Source: SZUA-265 sp965651905 (GTDB taxonomy: Bacteria > Myxococcota_A > Polyangia > Polyangiales > Polyangiaceae). Taken from it: a stretch of DNA of 64,000 bases. Positions 11,701 through 20,954 of this stretch are shown here, one piece after another. Each line of letters starts with the position of its first letter. The stretch's first letter is position 1. The stretch is from positions 1 to 64,000 of the forward strand of contig CBFGUG010000026.1 in assembly GCA_965651905.1 (NCBI GenBank), written 5' to 3'. The position numbers and the translations under genes were made by a program. The notes under the pieces are model-generated. The model did no database searches. It was not told where the DNA came from and saw only the letters and a list, made by a program, of their open reading frames with translations.

Positions 11701-11950
11701 AGCCCGCGTCGGATGCCGCAACCGACGCGTCAGCGTTGCGTGTTCCTTCGTCGGTGCTGGGCTGCGGGCCTTCGCGAGTCGAAGCATCGACCGCGTTTGA
11801 ACTCGACGCGTCTCGTTCGGGAACATTCGGCGCGCTCGACTCGTCGTCGCACGCGCAACCTGCCGTCGAGGTGCACGCCGCGAGTAGTGTCCACGTGGTT
11901 GCCCAAACTCGAAAGAAGTGCGCCAGCCCACGGCGCGGCGGGCGCTTCAC
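8741..11950 (-). CDS. large lipoprotein, propeller-like, with Cys-rich C-terminal domain
   Basis: 1069 residues from GTG 11950, chosen because it overlaps the stop of the upstream HTH gene (GTGA) and gives a signal sequence (WATTWTLLAACTSTAGC). A ~110-residue Asp/Ser/Glu-rich linker follows. Then ~700 residues of beta-rich repeats resemble a beta-propeller (WLAAWKLSDGALWF). GGSHW occurs at least three times. A Cys-rich segment (CGCAEAGRCATD, CTGLSECSIERC) precedes a final ~90-residue domain (DCFGVQSYAECVP to GAFRACKN). That domain is closely similar to the C-terminus of the protein at 13109-13939. An exported surface role is likely; the function is unknown. It is translationally coupled to the HTH gene. 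Confidence 0.8.
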   Translation of the reverse strand: MKRPPRRGLAHFFRVWATTWTLLAACTSTAGCACDDESSAPNVPERDASSSNAVDASTREGPQPSTDEGTRNADASVAASDAGLPREALTDDTSQQPEGSAHDDASEGGPPVDDRESDGAVDDTNTDESGTEGGAATDDASSQVARSLPQCAWLPPALAYDQVALVDTEGLWLTPLHGESLDPALTWTTEFIPNRPVADPAAPGFVVSGADGETCSVRAVDDAGQTRWAVEISARECEAAVPTEHGWLLASTTLDASGELRLLAFADGTELDRAELATRPTATPARAQSGGSHWVIGAEDHIALVQTGEGALAVLGGASVELPAVEQIATLPPSAEQLTAGAPDGSETLLVAAGSDALARYQLDLESGTLALLGNVIITPDAIRAPLVATEECGDRSGGSHWWCDGGVLATGGDGWLAAWKLSDGALWFAHSLEENVTSLALTGDGVLTSGGSHWLPGRDDSPSEGSWRLRAVSDPAAEPTLTLDEKVSLETCVAGPVLDTEGSSGVQLVTIQSSELVRVATRASGFATGFSRAGGNNAGSAMFSDDQANCREGSQRLYERFISPAGGVTLSTLVSLDTSPSPTLETASLVLGGRHTSAWLAGLGRAGRVLWEWQAPPDALEPSFDVLLGMGDRILAAAVLSGESAPLVGTWVVSAEGTTLSQASIEVTNLSDVVAAIAGEGQRHLVGNLQSAAAEDADVWIAEVNAAGAPLSVVNYTHPASRQALGAVVIPGSSDILIFGGDELAPGATSWVARVSSAGEELWSHEQTLASPSLFAVDAHVEADGSVLVAVVNGSGGLLNRYDPNGVLSSSTPLSGVRPVALANDALGLLGLLAEDASLYRIDAGAVHLTERLPVDVGIDAEASRGVALAAAPEFGWVLGANIAELDGSSSAFIARTDQLGRCGCAEAGRCATDAAPSCTGLSECSIERCDASRGQCESRDVLDGTRCGPTDICTAGSCGPAPELLFPQTIDANDCFGVQSYAECVPGSLSYASLVLNDDGTLISLEPAATGTWTQPNGDGSLEMFIEGAQGGDEWIEFSGALVEALCYEGTIQTSEGIDGAFRACKN

Positions 11951-12966
11951 AGATCCTCCACCATTTGACCCGTGTAGATCGTGATGCGTCGTCGCGGCGC
12001 TTCGGGATCTGCTCGTTCTGCTTCTTTGGCACGGCGCAGCCAGTCTTCCATGCGCGCGCGGTTCTGCGCCAGAAAGCCTGAGAGCTCCGCTTCCAGCGCG
12101 TGCCCCACGGGCACGTCGAAGCTGAACGTCGTGCCGCCGTGCAGATCGGCGAGGGACGCTTCGTGACGACCCAGCCGTACTTTCTTGCACACGGCGGCGA
12201 ACACGGTCGTCAAGTGATCGAGCAGTGCGGCTTCGTAGCCTGCGCGCATGCCGACTGGGATGTGGTAGTCGCGCACGCGATAGTGAGCGACGCCGCGCAG
12301 TTGTTTTTCTTCGAGGGAACCATCGTCGCGCAAGCGATCGAGCAGCGCTTCACACGCTGCTTCGCGCAGGCCCGTGCGTGCGCACAATTGCGCGAGCGGC
12401 ATCGGGCCTTCGCGGAACAACAACACGGAAACCTGCGCCAAGCCCGAGTCGACGACCGCGCGGCGGCTGGCAATGTGATAGCGGCGTTGATTGCCGCGGC
12501 CTTTCACTTCGAGCAGGCCATAGGTGACCAAGAACTTGAGTACGCCGCGCAGCGTGTCTTGCTGGATGCCCGAAAAGTGTTTGGCGATGGCGGCGTAGAG
12601 GACTTCCTTTTTCTCGTCGGCGGTTGCATCCGCCCGCTGATCGATGAAGGCGTACACCTGTTCGAGCAGGCTCTTGGGCATGCTGCCGTTGCCCGACTCT
12701 TGGGTTCGGTAGACGTCACGAAGCTTGCGCAGCTTGGTGCGAAAGCCGCCAATCGACATGCCCAGTGTGGCGGCGATGGCTTCCTGCGAGATGCCGTCGC
12801 GCTGCATCACCTCCACCATGTCGAGCACGGTCTTGCTCGCGAGATCGGCGAACGACATCTTGAGCGGATCTTGCGCGCCCAACGTCGCGAACAACTCGGC
12901 CACGGCGGGTACCAGCCGCTCGACGAGGCCCGAAAAATCTAGCTGCACTTTGGAGGACGCGGCCAC
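11947..12966 (-). CDS. HTH-containing protein of unknown role
   Basis: 339 residues. An HTH of the Fis/sigma-like kind is visible near residues 45-85 (QRDGISQEAIAATLGMSIGGFRTKLRKL). Two winged-helix-like stretches follow: one around 120-165 (LRGVLKFLVTYGLLEVKGRGNQRRYHI) and one around 175-240 (PLAQLCARTGLREAACEALLDRL). No kinase or sensor domain is seen. The last part is basic and helical. It is co-transcribed with the large lipoprotein (GTGA overlap) and lies downstream of a second lipoprotein carrying the same C-terminal domain, so it may control this exported set. That is inference. The family appears lineage-specific. Confidence 0.72.
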   Translation of the reverse strand: MAASSKVQLDFSGLVERLVPAVAELFATLGAQDPLKMSFADLASKTVLDMVEVMQRDGISQEAIAATLGMSIGGFRTKLRKLRDVYRTQESGNGSMPKSLLEQVYAFIDQRADATADEKKEVLYAAIAKHFSGIQQDTLRGVLKFLVTYGLLEVKGRGNQRRYHIASRRAVVDSGLAQVSVLLFREGPMPLAQLCARTGLREAACEALLDRLRDDGSLEEKQLRGVAHYRVRDYHIPVGMRAGYEAALLDHLTTVFAAVCKKVRLGRHEASLADLHGGTTFSFDVPVGHALEAELSGFLAQNRARMEDWLRRAKEAERADPEAPRRRITIYTGQMVEDL

Positions 12967-13059
12967 GATGTCGTTCTAGACGATTCTGCGAAAATTGGGC
13001 GCGTGCATGCTTCTCTCAACGCGCCGCGAGTGTAGGTGCTGGGGCACACGCTCGACTTC

Positions 13060-13102
13060 ACCCACGCCAGCCCACCGAGGTTGCGACGGACTGGCGTGGG
13101 GT
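13060..13102 (-). terminator. hairpin after the DUF11 lipoprotein gene
   Basis: ACCCACGCCAG (13060-13070) pairs with CTGGCGTGGGGT (13091-13102), with a 20-base loop. It lies just past the stop of the minus-strand gene at 13109. No U run follows, so termination by this alone is uncertain. Confidence 0.45.
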
Positions 13103-13108
13103 ATCCGT

Positions 13109-13939
13109 TCAGTTGGTGCAGGCCCGGAACGCGCCGTAGGCGTACGCGCCAGTGATCGTGCCCTCGAAGCAGCTGGCGGATACGCCCGTGCCCGTGAAGG
13201 TGCTGATCCAGTCGCCGTTTCCGTCCTTGAATACCATCTCGAGCGTGCTGGCCCCGCCGGGTTGACTCCAGGTGCCGGTCGCGTAGGGCACGCCCGTGTC
13301 GACGTTGCCGCCCGACTCCAGCACCAGGGTCGCGTAGAGCATGGCCTGAGGCACGCACTGGTCGTAACTGCTGACGCCGAAGCAGTCGCTAGCGTTCAGC
13401 GTTTGCGGCAGATTGAGCACAGGCGCGTACACGGTCGCGCTGACGTTGGTGTTCACGCTGTCGCTGTTGTTGCCCATCACGTCTTCGCGACTCGACGTCC
13501 AGGCGTCGGCATCGAAGCTGACGACGCCCGCGGCGCTCGGCAAGTCGACGCTGAAGCTCTTGGTCTTGGTGACACCCGGCTGCAGGGTGCCGAGTGAGCA
13601 GGAAATGCGGTGCGGCGAGCTGAGTTCACTGCAACCTGAGCTCATCGCAGTGACGGTCACGCCTGGCGGCAAGTCGACGTTCAGCCCGCTGCTGGCTGCC
13701 TTGCGGCCACCGACGTTGCTGACCGAGACGCTGTAGCTCGCGTTATCTCCCGTGGTCGCGGTGGCAGGGCCGCTAGCCGTTACGGCCAGATCCGCGCGGT
13801 TTGAGGTCAGGGGTTGACCCAGGGTGGCCGTTTGCTCGGCGCCGCTCTGGGGCCCGAAGAAATCTCCGTCCTGCTCCGCGCCCGAACACGCAGCTGTCCC
13901 AAAAGCACAGAGAATCAAAAGAGAAATGCGAAAGTTCAT
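13109..13939 (-). CDS. lipoprotein with DUF11-like and novel C-terminal domain
   Basis: 276 residues. The lipoprotein signal MNFRISLLILCAFGTAAC ends at Cys18. Residues ~48-165 resemble the DUF11 / conserved-repeat beta-sandwich (ADLAVTASGPATATTGDNAS, GLNVDLPPGVTVTAM, CSLGTLQPG). Residues ~180-276 are the domain shared with the large lipoprotein at 8741-11950: LPQTLNASDCFGVSSYDQCVP, then YATLVL, ATGTWSQPGG, STLEMVF, CFEGTI and GAFRACTN. Four Cys are conserved between the two copies. The function is unknown, and an outer-surface location is likely. It is transcribed towards the HTH gene. Confidence 0.82.
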   Translation of the reverse strand: MNFRISLLILCAFGTAACSGAEQDGDFFGPQSGAEQTATLGQPLTSNRADLAVTASGPATATTGDNASYSVSVSNVGGRKAASSGLNVDLPPGVTVTAMSSGCSELSSPHRISCSLGTLQPGVTKTKSFSVDLPSAAGVVSFDADAWTSSREDVMGNNSDSVNTNVSATVYAPVLNLPQTLNASDCFGVSSYDQCVPQAMLYATLVLESGGNVDTGVPYATGTWSQPGGASTLEMVFKDGNGDWISTFTGTGVSASCFEGTITGAYAYGAFRACTN

Positions 13940-14133
13940 AGTTCGTCCGTCGTCCTTGTCGTGTGATTCGACGCCCTCCGTGGGCGACGGGTTTCACTAT
14001 GGAAGCGCGGGCCGCGGCGTTGCCCCTACGAAAATGGATCGGGGTTGAGAGCTGCGGCGCAGAAGCTCCAATCGGCAGTCGCCGCGGCGCGACGCGCGCG
14101 CGTGCGAGACAGGTCGCGCCAGGTTACGCAAGA

Positions 14134-14213
14134 AGCGGTTCACGCCAAGAGCGGTTCACTGGCGAGCGCTGTTCAGCAGCGATCCCTCACAACGACCGCT
14201 GTCCAGCAGCGAA
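14134..14213. repeat. two pairs of short direct repeats
   Basis: AGCGGTTCAC occurs at 14134-14143 and 14150-14159. GCTGTTCAGCAGCGA (14168-14182) recurs with one change at 14199-14213. They lie 195-275 bp upstream of the DUF11 lipoprotein start and could be regulator sites, but short repeats like these can arise by chance. Confidence 0.35.
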
Positions 14214-14219
14214 CGCAAT

Positions 14220-14771
14220 TCACTCGGGCATGCGCCAGTTTGGGTTCAGTAGCGACATCATGTGCGAGTCGATCCACTGCGTCCCACTGAGGTGAAACTG
14301 CGCGATGGTGCCGACGGACACGAACCCCAGGCGATCGAGCAACTTGCGACTGCGAGGGTTGTCGAGCGCATGCGTGGCTTCGATGCGATGCAGGTTGAGT
14401 GAGTCGAAGGCGTAACGGATGGCTTCACTGACGCATTCGTACATCAGGCCCGTGCCTTCGAACTCTTGGGCGATGGCGTAGCCGAGGGTGCAGTCGTGAC
14501 GGGCGCTGCGAGCGATGCGCACCAGGTCCACCGTGCCGCGCACGCTGCTTTGATCCGGGGAATACACGAAGAAGCGACAGCTGCGCCCCTCTTGAAACTC
14601 TTGGCGCACGCGTTTCGCGTGATCTTGCCAGTGGCTGAGCTGCAGAAAGTGCGCGGGGGGCGGCGGATCATAGCGCCCACCAGAGACGCGAAAGTATTCG
14701 AGCAGTGCGGCAGCGTCACTCGGCCCCGCCAAGCGCAAGACGGCGCGCGGTGTTCGCAGGAGCGGGAACAT
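14220..14771 (-). CDS. RimJ/RimL-type GNAT acetyltransferase
   Basis: 183 residues, the usual length for the family. Features are the N-terminal TPRAVLRLAGPSDAAALLEYF, the strand CTLGYAIAQEFEGTGLMYECVSEAIRYAF (acetyl-CoA loop, with EGTGL in place of the usual Gly-rich turn), LHRIEATHALDNPRSRKLLDRLGFVSVG, and a closing Trp (NPNW). E. coli RimJ ends similarly. The family acetylates ribosomal-protein N-termini or small amines; the substrate here cannot be read. The gene stands alone. Confidence 0.88.
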   Translation of the reverse strand: MFPLLRTPRAVLRLAGPSDAAALLEYFRVSGGRYDPPPPAHFLQLSHWQDHAKRVRQEFQEGRSCRFFVYSPDQSSVRGTVDLVRIARSARHDCTLGYAIAQEFEGTGLMYECVSEAIRYAFDSLNLHRIEATHALDNPRSRKLLDRLGFVSVGTIAQFHLSGTQWIDSHMMSLLNPNWRMPE

Positions 14772-15423
14772 GTGACCGTTATGCTCGGCGCCGCCCCCCG
14801 TAGCAAGCGCGAACCGCTACTAGTGAACTACTGTGCCGAATCCGAAGTCCGTAGCAGACTCGCTGCGGTGCCCCATTGGTTCGACACACCTCTGATCCAC
14901 TCGTCGAGAGCTTCTGGTTCTTGACGCCCTCGCGGGATGATGGCGCGTGCTGAGGTGGTCGAGTGTCGCCGAGGTGCATCGGAGTTTCGTGCGGGCGAGT
15001 TTGTTGGCCGAGTGTACCAGCGGATGACGAGGTACAGCGTGTTCGGGTTCGTGTGATGGCTTCGCGTCTTGGCTAGCAGCAGCGAGCGCGTGAGGTGCCG
15101 TGGTGCGGGGGCTGAGTGCGAGGCGACGCGGGCTGCGGGGGGTTGTGTGAGCGAACGGCCGCGGGCACCTAGTGACGCAGGCGGCCTTCATGAACGAGCG
15201 AAGCTCGAGTGACCATCGCGCTGCGCTTGCTTTCGTCAGGCGGGCGTTTGGGGGCGAGCGGCCGCAGGCTCGGGATCCGTTTGGTGATCGCAGTCGGGCG
15301 TGCTAAAGCAGCGGCGCGCGAGTGGCGAGCGTGACGCTACCGCGACGGCCGAATCCAGCGAAAGGCTGGCAAAAGGCTTCACTCGAACGTTTCAAACAGC
15401 TCACGCGTAGAAGTAATTAGTAC
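14772..15423. other. 652-bp intergenic region, no gene seen
   Basis: It lies between the divergent acetyltransferase and RNA-helicase genes, so it must hold both promoters. Open frames here lack credible starts and domains. I could not pick out convincing -35/-10 pairs, RNA motifs or repeats. Confidence 0.45.
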
Positions 15424-16821
<1,398 letters not shown>

Positions 16822-16921
16822 GCAGGTTGGTCGCGGGGACACGTGGGAAGCGGCAGATGCCGTCGCTGCTTCCTCCACGCGCCCCCGCGAACCTCGCAGG
16901 CTGGCCGTCGACCGTGAGGTG

Positions 16922-17329
16922 TCAGCGTTTGGCGTCGATTTCGTAGACGACGGTTTGTTGGCAGTCGCCGCTGCCTCGTAGCTCTTGTTGGAAGCGTGCG
17001 TGACTCTGAGGACTGATCTTCAGGTTGGTCGAGTCGCCGATGATTTTGCCGTAGTGGTCGTGCGCGGCGGCGGTCAACGTGGCCTGGGCGCCAGGGCTCA
17101 GCGCGAACTGCACGGTGGGCGCGTCGCTGACGTCGAGCTTCGTGCACTGGTTGCCGCTGCACAGACTGAGCTCCGTTTGAAAGCTGTGCGTTCCTTCACA
17201 AGCGGGAGCCGTGTAGGTCGACAGCGTGCGCAGTTCGTAGCGCACGGGATCGGCGTCGTTGGCGCTGGCATTGGTTGAGGCAAACACGGCAAAGAGCGAA
17301 GCGGAGATGGTGAAGTTGAGCTTGTTCAT
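16922..17329 (-). CDS. small secreted protein
   Basis: 135 residues from ATG 17329. The signal peptide MNKLNFTISASLFAVFASTNASA is followed by NDADPVRYE; an upstream extension of the frame lacks this. GGAG lies about 10 bases upstream of the ATG. The mature ~110 residues contain four Cys (ACEGTHSFQTELSLCSGNQC and GDCQQTV) that could form two disulfides. The sequence is beta-rich. No family recognised. It is convergent with the helicase gene and divergent from the FxLYD gene. Confidence 0.75.
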   Translation of the reverse strand: MNKLNFTISASLFAVFASTNASANDADPVRYELRTLSTYTAPACEGTHSFQTELSLCSGNQCTKLDVSDAPTVQFALSPGAQATLTAAAHDHYGKIIGDSTNLKISPQSHARFQQELRGSGDCQQTVVYEIDAKR

Positions 17330-17528
17330 GAGGGGGACTCCTGGCTGGAAGTGAAGTTGATGAGCTCCTCGAGAGCACACTGTGTGCCAGAGGATTTCTC
17401 TAATGATCATGAGGGGTCGAGGTGGTGTAGGCAAAAGGGTGCACACCGCGTCGTGCCGCGCGGTGCATTGCTGTGCAGCTCTCTGCACGTTTGCCGTCTG
17501 TTCACGCGCGTTGAATGCGCTAGCCTGA

Positions 17529-18707
17529 TTGTCAGTGGCGGACGGGGCTCGATGTGCGAACTGTGGTGCGGCGTTACGAGACGCTCGGCAGGACGCCTGC
17601 CACGTGTGCCGCATGCCCGTGGGTGAAGGGGACCTGTTTTCGCGTCGAGCGCGCGCGCCTGCACCAACAGCACCTCCGACTGATCACGAAGACCGCGAAG
17701 ACCGCGAAGACCGCGAAGACGTAGTGGATGCGCAAACCCGGCACACGCCCGTTGCGGCGCCCGCGGGGTTGAGCACGGCCCGAGGCGCGGTGCCAAACCC
17801 GGCGTTTCCTCCGTCGGGATCCGCACCGCCGCCTGTGCCCGCCGCAAAGTTTCCCCCTGGTGGAGCGCCCCGAGCGGCCAAGAAGCGTGGCGTGCTGATC
17901 GGCTTCTTGGTGGCGTTGGGCGTGGTGGTTCTCGTGGTGCGAGCGGCCATCGTCGAGGATCGTGAGTCGCGAGCGAGCGCGTCGAACGAACGCGCCGAAC
18001 GGATCGCGGCCGAACTGGGGGCGAGTGTCGCGGACTCACTGCGCGAAGCGGCAGAGCGTCGGGCTGCCAAACCAGGCGCGGCGCCCGCGACGAGCGGCAC
18101 TGCTGCCGCGGCGGCAGAAGGCGATCTCGGTCAGCCGAGCGCCAGCTTCACGTTCCACAACACGCGCCCGGGTTACGGCAGCGCCTTCTACGTGCTCGGC
18201 GGAGTGCAAAACACCTCCGCCGTCGAGATCCGCAAGCCTGAAGTGATCGTGATCATGTTGGACGCCGAAGGTAGAGAGGTGGCGCGGGACAACGGTTTCG
18301 CGCTGGCGGAGACCTTGCTGCCCAACGCCAAGTCGTACGTTTCGACGATCATCAGCGATCCGCCACAGCACGACAAGCTCGCGTTCGAGGTGGTGGCGCA
18401 CAAAGCGACGTTCGTCTTGCCGCAGTCTGAAGGGTTGGAAGTGAAGCCCAACCCACCGACTCACGAGCGCAGTTTGGTGAAGTTCACTGGTGTGGTTTCC
18501 AACGATGGGGCGGCGCTCGCCAAGTTCGTGAACGTCAAGGCGCTGGCGTTCGACGCGGAGGACAAGCTACTCGGCGTGTACTCGACGTACGTGCAAGCGG
18601 ATGGGCTCGCCGCGGGCGAGAGCGCGACTTTCAGCTTCAATGGTGTTGGGCTGACCAGCCCCGCCGCTCGTTACGAGTACCAGGTCAGCGGGCGACCGGA
18701 GCCGTGA
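17529..18707 (+). CDS. zinc-ribbon, single-pass membrane protein with FxLYD-like domain
   Basis: 392 residues. The N-terminus has a zinc ribbon with two Cys pairs (CANCGAALRDARQDACHVC). A Pro/Ala-rich linker follows, containing a 9-bp DNA repeat. One membrane segment lies at ~122-142 (VLIGFLVALGVVVLVVRAAIV) after a basic stretch. The outer part has two beta domains of the FxLYD kind (FYVLGGVQNTSAVEIRKPEVIVIMLD and VKFTGVVSNDGAALAKFVNVKALAFD). This layout is common in myxobacterial envelope proteins; the role is unknown. The start is uncertain: TTG 17529 or GTG 17535, neither with a good ribosome site. Confidence 0.75.
   Translation: MSVADGARCANCGAALRDARQDACHVCRMPVGEGDLFSRRARAPAPTAPPTDHEDREDREDREDVVDAQTRHTPVAAPAGLSTARGAVPNPAFPPSGSAPPPVPAAKFPPGGAPRAAKKRGVLIGFLVALGVVVLVVRAAIVEDRESRASASNERAERIAAELGASVADSLREAAERRAAKPGAAPATSGTAAAAAEGDLGQPSASFTFHNTRPGYGSAFYVLGGVQNTSAVEIRKPEVIVIMLDAEGREVARDNGFALAETLLPNAKSYVSTIISDPPQHDKLAFEVVAHKATFVLPQSEGLEVKPNPPTHERSLVKFTGVVSNDGAALAKFVNVKALAFDAEDKLLGVYSTYVQADGLAAGESATFSFNGVGLTSPAARYEYQVSGRPEP
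17690..17722 (+). repeat. 9-bp tandem repeat (Arg-Glu-Asp)
   Basis: GACCGCGAA is repeated about three times in frame within the zinc-ribbon protein gene and encodes HEDREDREDRED. Copy number could vary by slippage without breaking the frame. Confidence 0.8.
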
Positions 18708-18779
18708 GGGTTGGCAGCGTGTTGGTGGTGATGAACACTTAGGCGCGCGGCAAGCCCGAGGCGCGGAGCGTTTTGGTGT

Positions 18780-19709
18780 TCACATGCTCCACGGCTCGGC
18801 GCGGACGTCGGTTTCGTCGGACCAACGGCGTTGCAACGCCGCGATCTCGGAGATGACGTCGTCTGGAAGCGGCTCGATGGTTCCCGCGCTGGCGTACAGG
18901 AACTCCTGCAGGCCTTCGCTGCGGCCGGTTGCGCCCACGGTCGCGTGCACCAAGGGGCAGCTGTGCGCAAACCGCACGCAGAACTCCGACCAGTTTGGAA
19001 TCCCGGAACGTTCGAAAATTGGCGCTACCTCGACGGCTCGCTCTTGCAAGTAGGGTTTCCACGCCGCGCCGGGGACGTCGCGCAAGTGGTGAACGTTTCC
19101 ACCCGCCACCGTGCGCATGGCGACGATTGGCACCTCTCGCGCTTGCAGTTCGTCCCACAAGGGGTTCGAAGCAAACCGCTGCAGCGGGTTGTAGTAAAAG
19201 ATGCAGCCGCCGACGAGCCCGTCGGGATGACCCGCGCGCAAGGCTTGGAGCGGAACTTCGCTCGTCCACGGGAACACCTCGAGTACGAAGTGTTCGACCA
19301 GTCCGTCCTCTTGAAGTTGCTTCAGCCCATCGTAACACTTGCCGCCGTTGGCGAAGTCGCGCGCCAGCTCGCCCCCGAGGCACAGTTGCCCGAGGTGTAC
19401 GCGATCGACGCCCAGGGGTGAGATGTGGCGTTGCACGCACGCCCGCAACTCGTCGATGCTCTCGTTGCCGAGCTTGACGATCAGTTTGGGGATCTTGGTG
19501 CGACTTTCGGCGAAGGCTTTGCCGAGGATCGACAAGGCGTCGCCGTACTGTTCGCTGGTGTGAAACCACACCCCGCTGTCCATGGCTTCGCGCGCTATTT
19601 GGATGCGCTTCGACTCTAGGATGGTGTCGTCGCCGAGGCGTGTCGTGCCGTAAACGTATTTCGAGAGATCGGGTGGGAGTGCCGTAGTGGGGTAGGCTTT
19701 GGAAGTCAC
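18780..19709 (-). CDS. aldo/keto-reductase-like protein
   Basis: 309 residues with the order of a TIM-barrel aldo/keto reductase: YVYGTTRLGDDT, REAMDSGVWFHTSEQYGDALSILGKAF, KLIVKLGNESIDEL, a central GLKQLQEDGLVEHF, and VHATVGATGRSEGLQEFL near the end (cofactor-phosphate region). The usual catalytic Asp in (F)DTAxxYG is His here (FHTSEQYG), while Tyr and Lys remain. The strand expected to end in the catalytic His reads VDRVHLGQLCLGG. Activity may be altered or lost. It is oriented with the methyltransferase gene upstream (214-bp gap). Confidence 0.78.
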   Translation of the reverse strand: MTSKAYPTTALPPDLSKYVYGTTRLGDDTILESKRIQIAREAMDSGVWFHTSEQYGDALSILGKAFAESRTKIPKLIVKLGNESIDELRACVQRHISPLGVDRVHLGQLCLGGELARDFANGGKCYDGLKQLQEDGLVEHFVLEVFPWTSEVPLQALRAGHPDGLVGGCIFYYNPLQRFASNPLWDELQAREVPIVAMRTVAGGNVHHLRDVPGAAWKPYLQERAVEVAPIFERSGIPNWSEFCVRFAHSCPLVHATVGATGRSEGLQEFLYASAGTIEPLPDDVISEIAALQRRWSDETDVRAEPWSM

Positions 19710-19923
19710 GGTGCGTGCTCTACAGCAGCGCGGACGCCGATTCTAGACGCCAGCGTGTGGGCGATGAACCGCGTGGCCGCGCGTTCGGCAGAGTCCGTTG
19801 GGAGAAAAATGCTTGCCGGAAACATCGGTTCCAGAATCCGCGTGAACCGTGGGACGGGGCTCGCGCGTCCACGCCTCACACGCACTGAAAGCGTTTCTAC
19901 ACGCGGCGTCGCAGGGGGGTGGA

Positions 19924-20661
19924 CTAGCGCGCGATACCGACGAACAGCTCGTAGCCGTCGGGTAGCTCCGAGTGAACGCACACCTTCGAGTGGGGTTCGA
20001 AACCTGCCGCCACCATGCAGTCGAGCCAAACTTGCCGTGGGAACAGGCCGTGCAAGTGACGTTCGTGTGCGGCCCGCACCTCGCCACGCGCGTTGCGAAT
20101 CAGAAAACCGTAGTCCGACGTGATGGTTTCGTCATCCGGGTCGGGGTCCCACACCCATTCGATGTATCGAAGACCGCGACCGTCGTCCGCGTCAGTGCCG
20201 CCGCTATCGCTGCTCGGGCTGAAGGTCTCGCGCGTTTCGTCGGGGCAGAACAACGCGACGCCGCCGTCCGCACAGTGTTCGCGTGCGGTCTGCATGGCGC
20301 GGAGCAGGTCGTCGCGCGTCGTCATGTAGCAGATGGCGTCGTGGATGAACACCGCATCGAAGCGCCGCCCCAGACGAACGTCGCGCATGTCACCCTGGTG
20401 GTGGGTTAGCTCGGGGTTGAGCTTGCGCGACTGCGCGAGCATCCCTTCCGACACATCGACCAAGGTGACGTCGAAGTGACGCTTGAGAAAAGACGCATTG
20501 TTGCCGCCACCACTGCCGAGCTCGAGCAGCGTTTTCGGCGGAGTGTTCGCGTACTCGAGCAGTACTTGACGATACAGCTCCGATTCCTCCGCATAGTCCT
20601 CTACCGGGCTGAGCAACGTCCAGTAGTCCGCCAGCTCTCCGTACATGAGGTCGTCACTCAT
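19924..20661 (-). CDS. class I SAM-dependent methyltransferase
   Basis: 245 residues. SAM-binding motif I is LLELGSGGGNNASFL (43-57), followed by VTLVDVSEGMLAQSR with the acidic ribose-binding residue, GDMRDVRLGRRFDAVFIHDAICYM (motifs II/III) and HCADGGVALFCPDE. The C-terminal part (EVRAAHERHLHGLFPRQVWLDCMVAAGF) covers the substrate-binding end. GGAG sits ~8 bases before the ATG. It resembles small-molecule methyltransferases, but the substrate is unknown. It is divergent from the HAD nucleotidase gene. Confidence 0.88.
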   Translation of the reverse strand: MSDDLMYGELADYWTLLSPVEDYAEESELYRQVLLEYANTPPKTLLELGSGGGNNASFLKRHFDVTLVDVSEGMLAQSRKLNPELTHHQGDMRDVRLGRRFDAVFIHDAICYMTTRDDLLRAMQTAREHCADGGVALFCPDETRETFSPSSDSGGTDADDGRGLRYIEWVWDPDPDDETITSDYGFLIRNARGEVRAAHERHLHGLFPRQVWLDCMVAAGFEPHSKVCVHSELPDGYELFVGIAR

Positions 20662-20954
20662 CGGGTCGTCTCCTGGATGTTGGGTTCAGTGCAGTTCGTC
20701 ATTCGCTCTCGTACATCGCCTTCTGTCCTAGGTCCGCACAAAGCTGCTGGCCCGGACGTCGCACAACCGTCGGCCCGCGATGTTTATTGCAGCTCGACCT
20801 CGATTGTCTGCGGGGCTGACGGGGCGCGCAGTAGGGTCAGCGCGGGACTGCTCATCTTCGGCGCGGACTGCGCGCGGTCGAGCGGTCCGGCCGATGGGGC
20901 TGAGGGTGCCTTGGGACGCCACGCGGCAGCCATGTTGGGCTATCGTGCGCGCAG

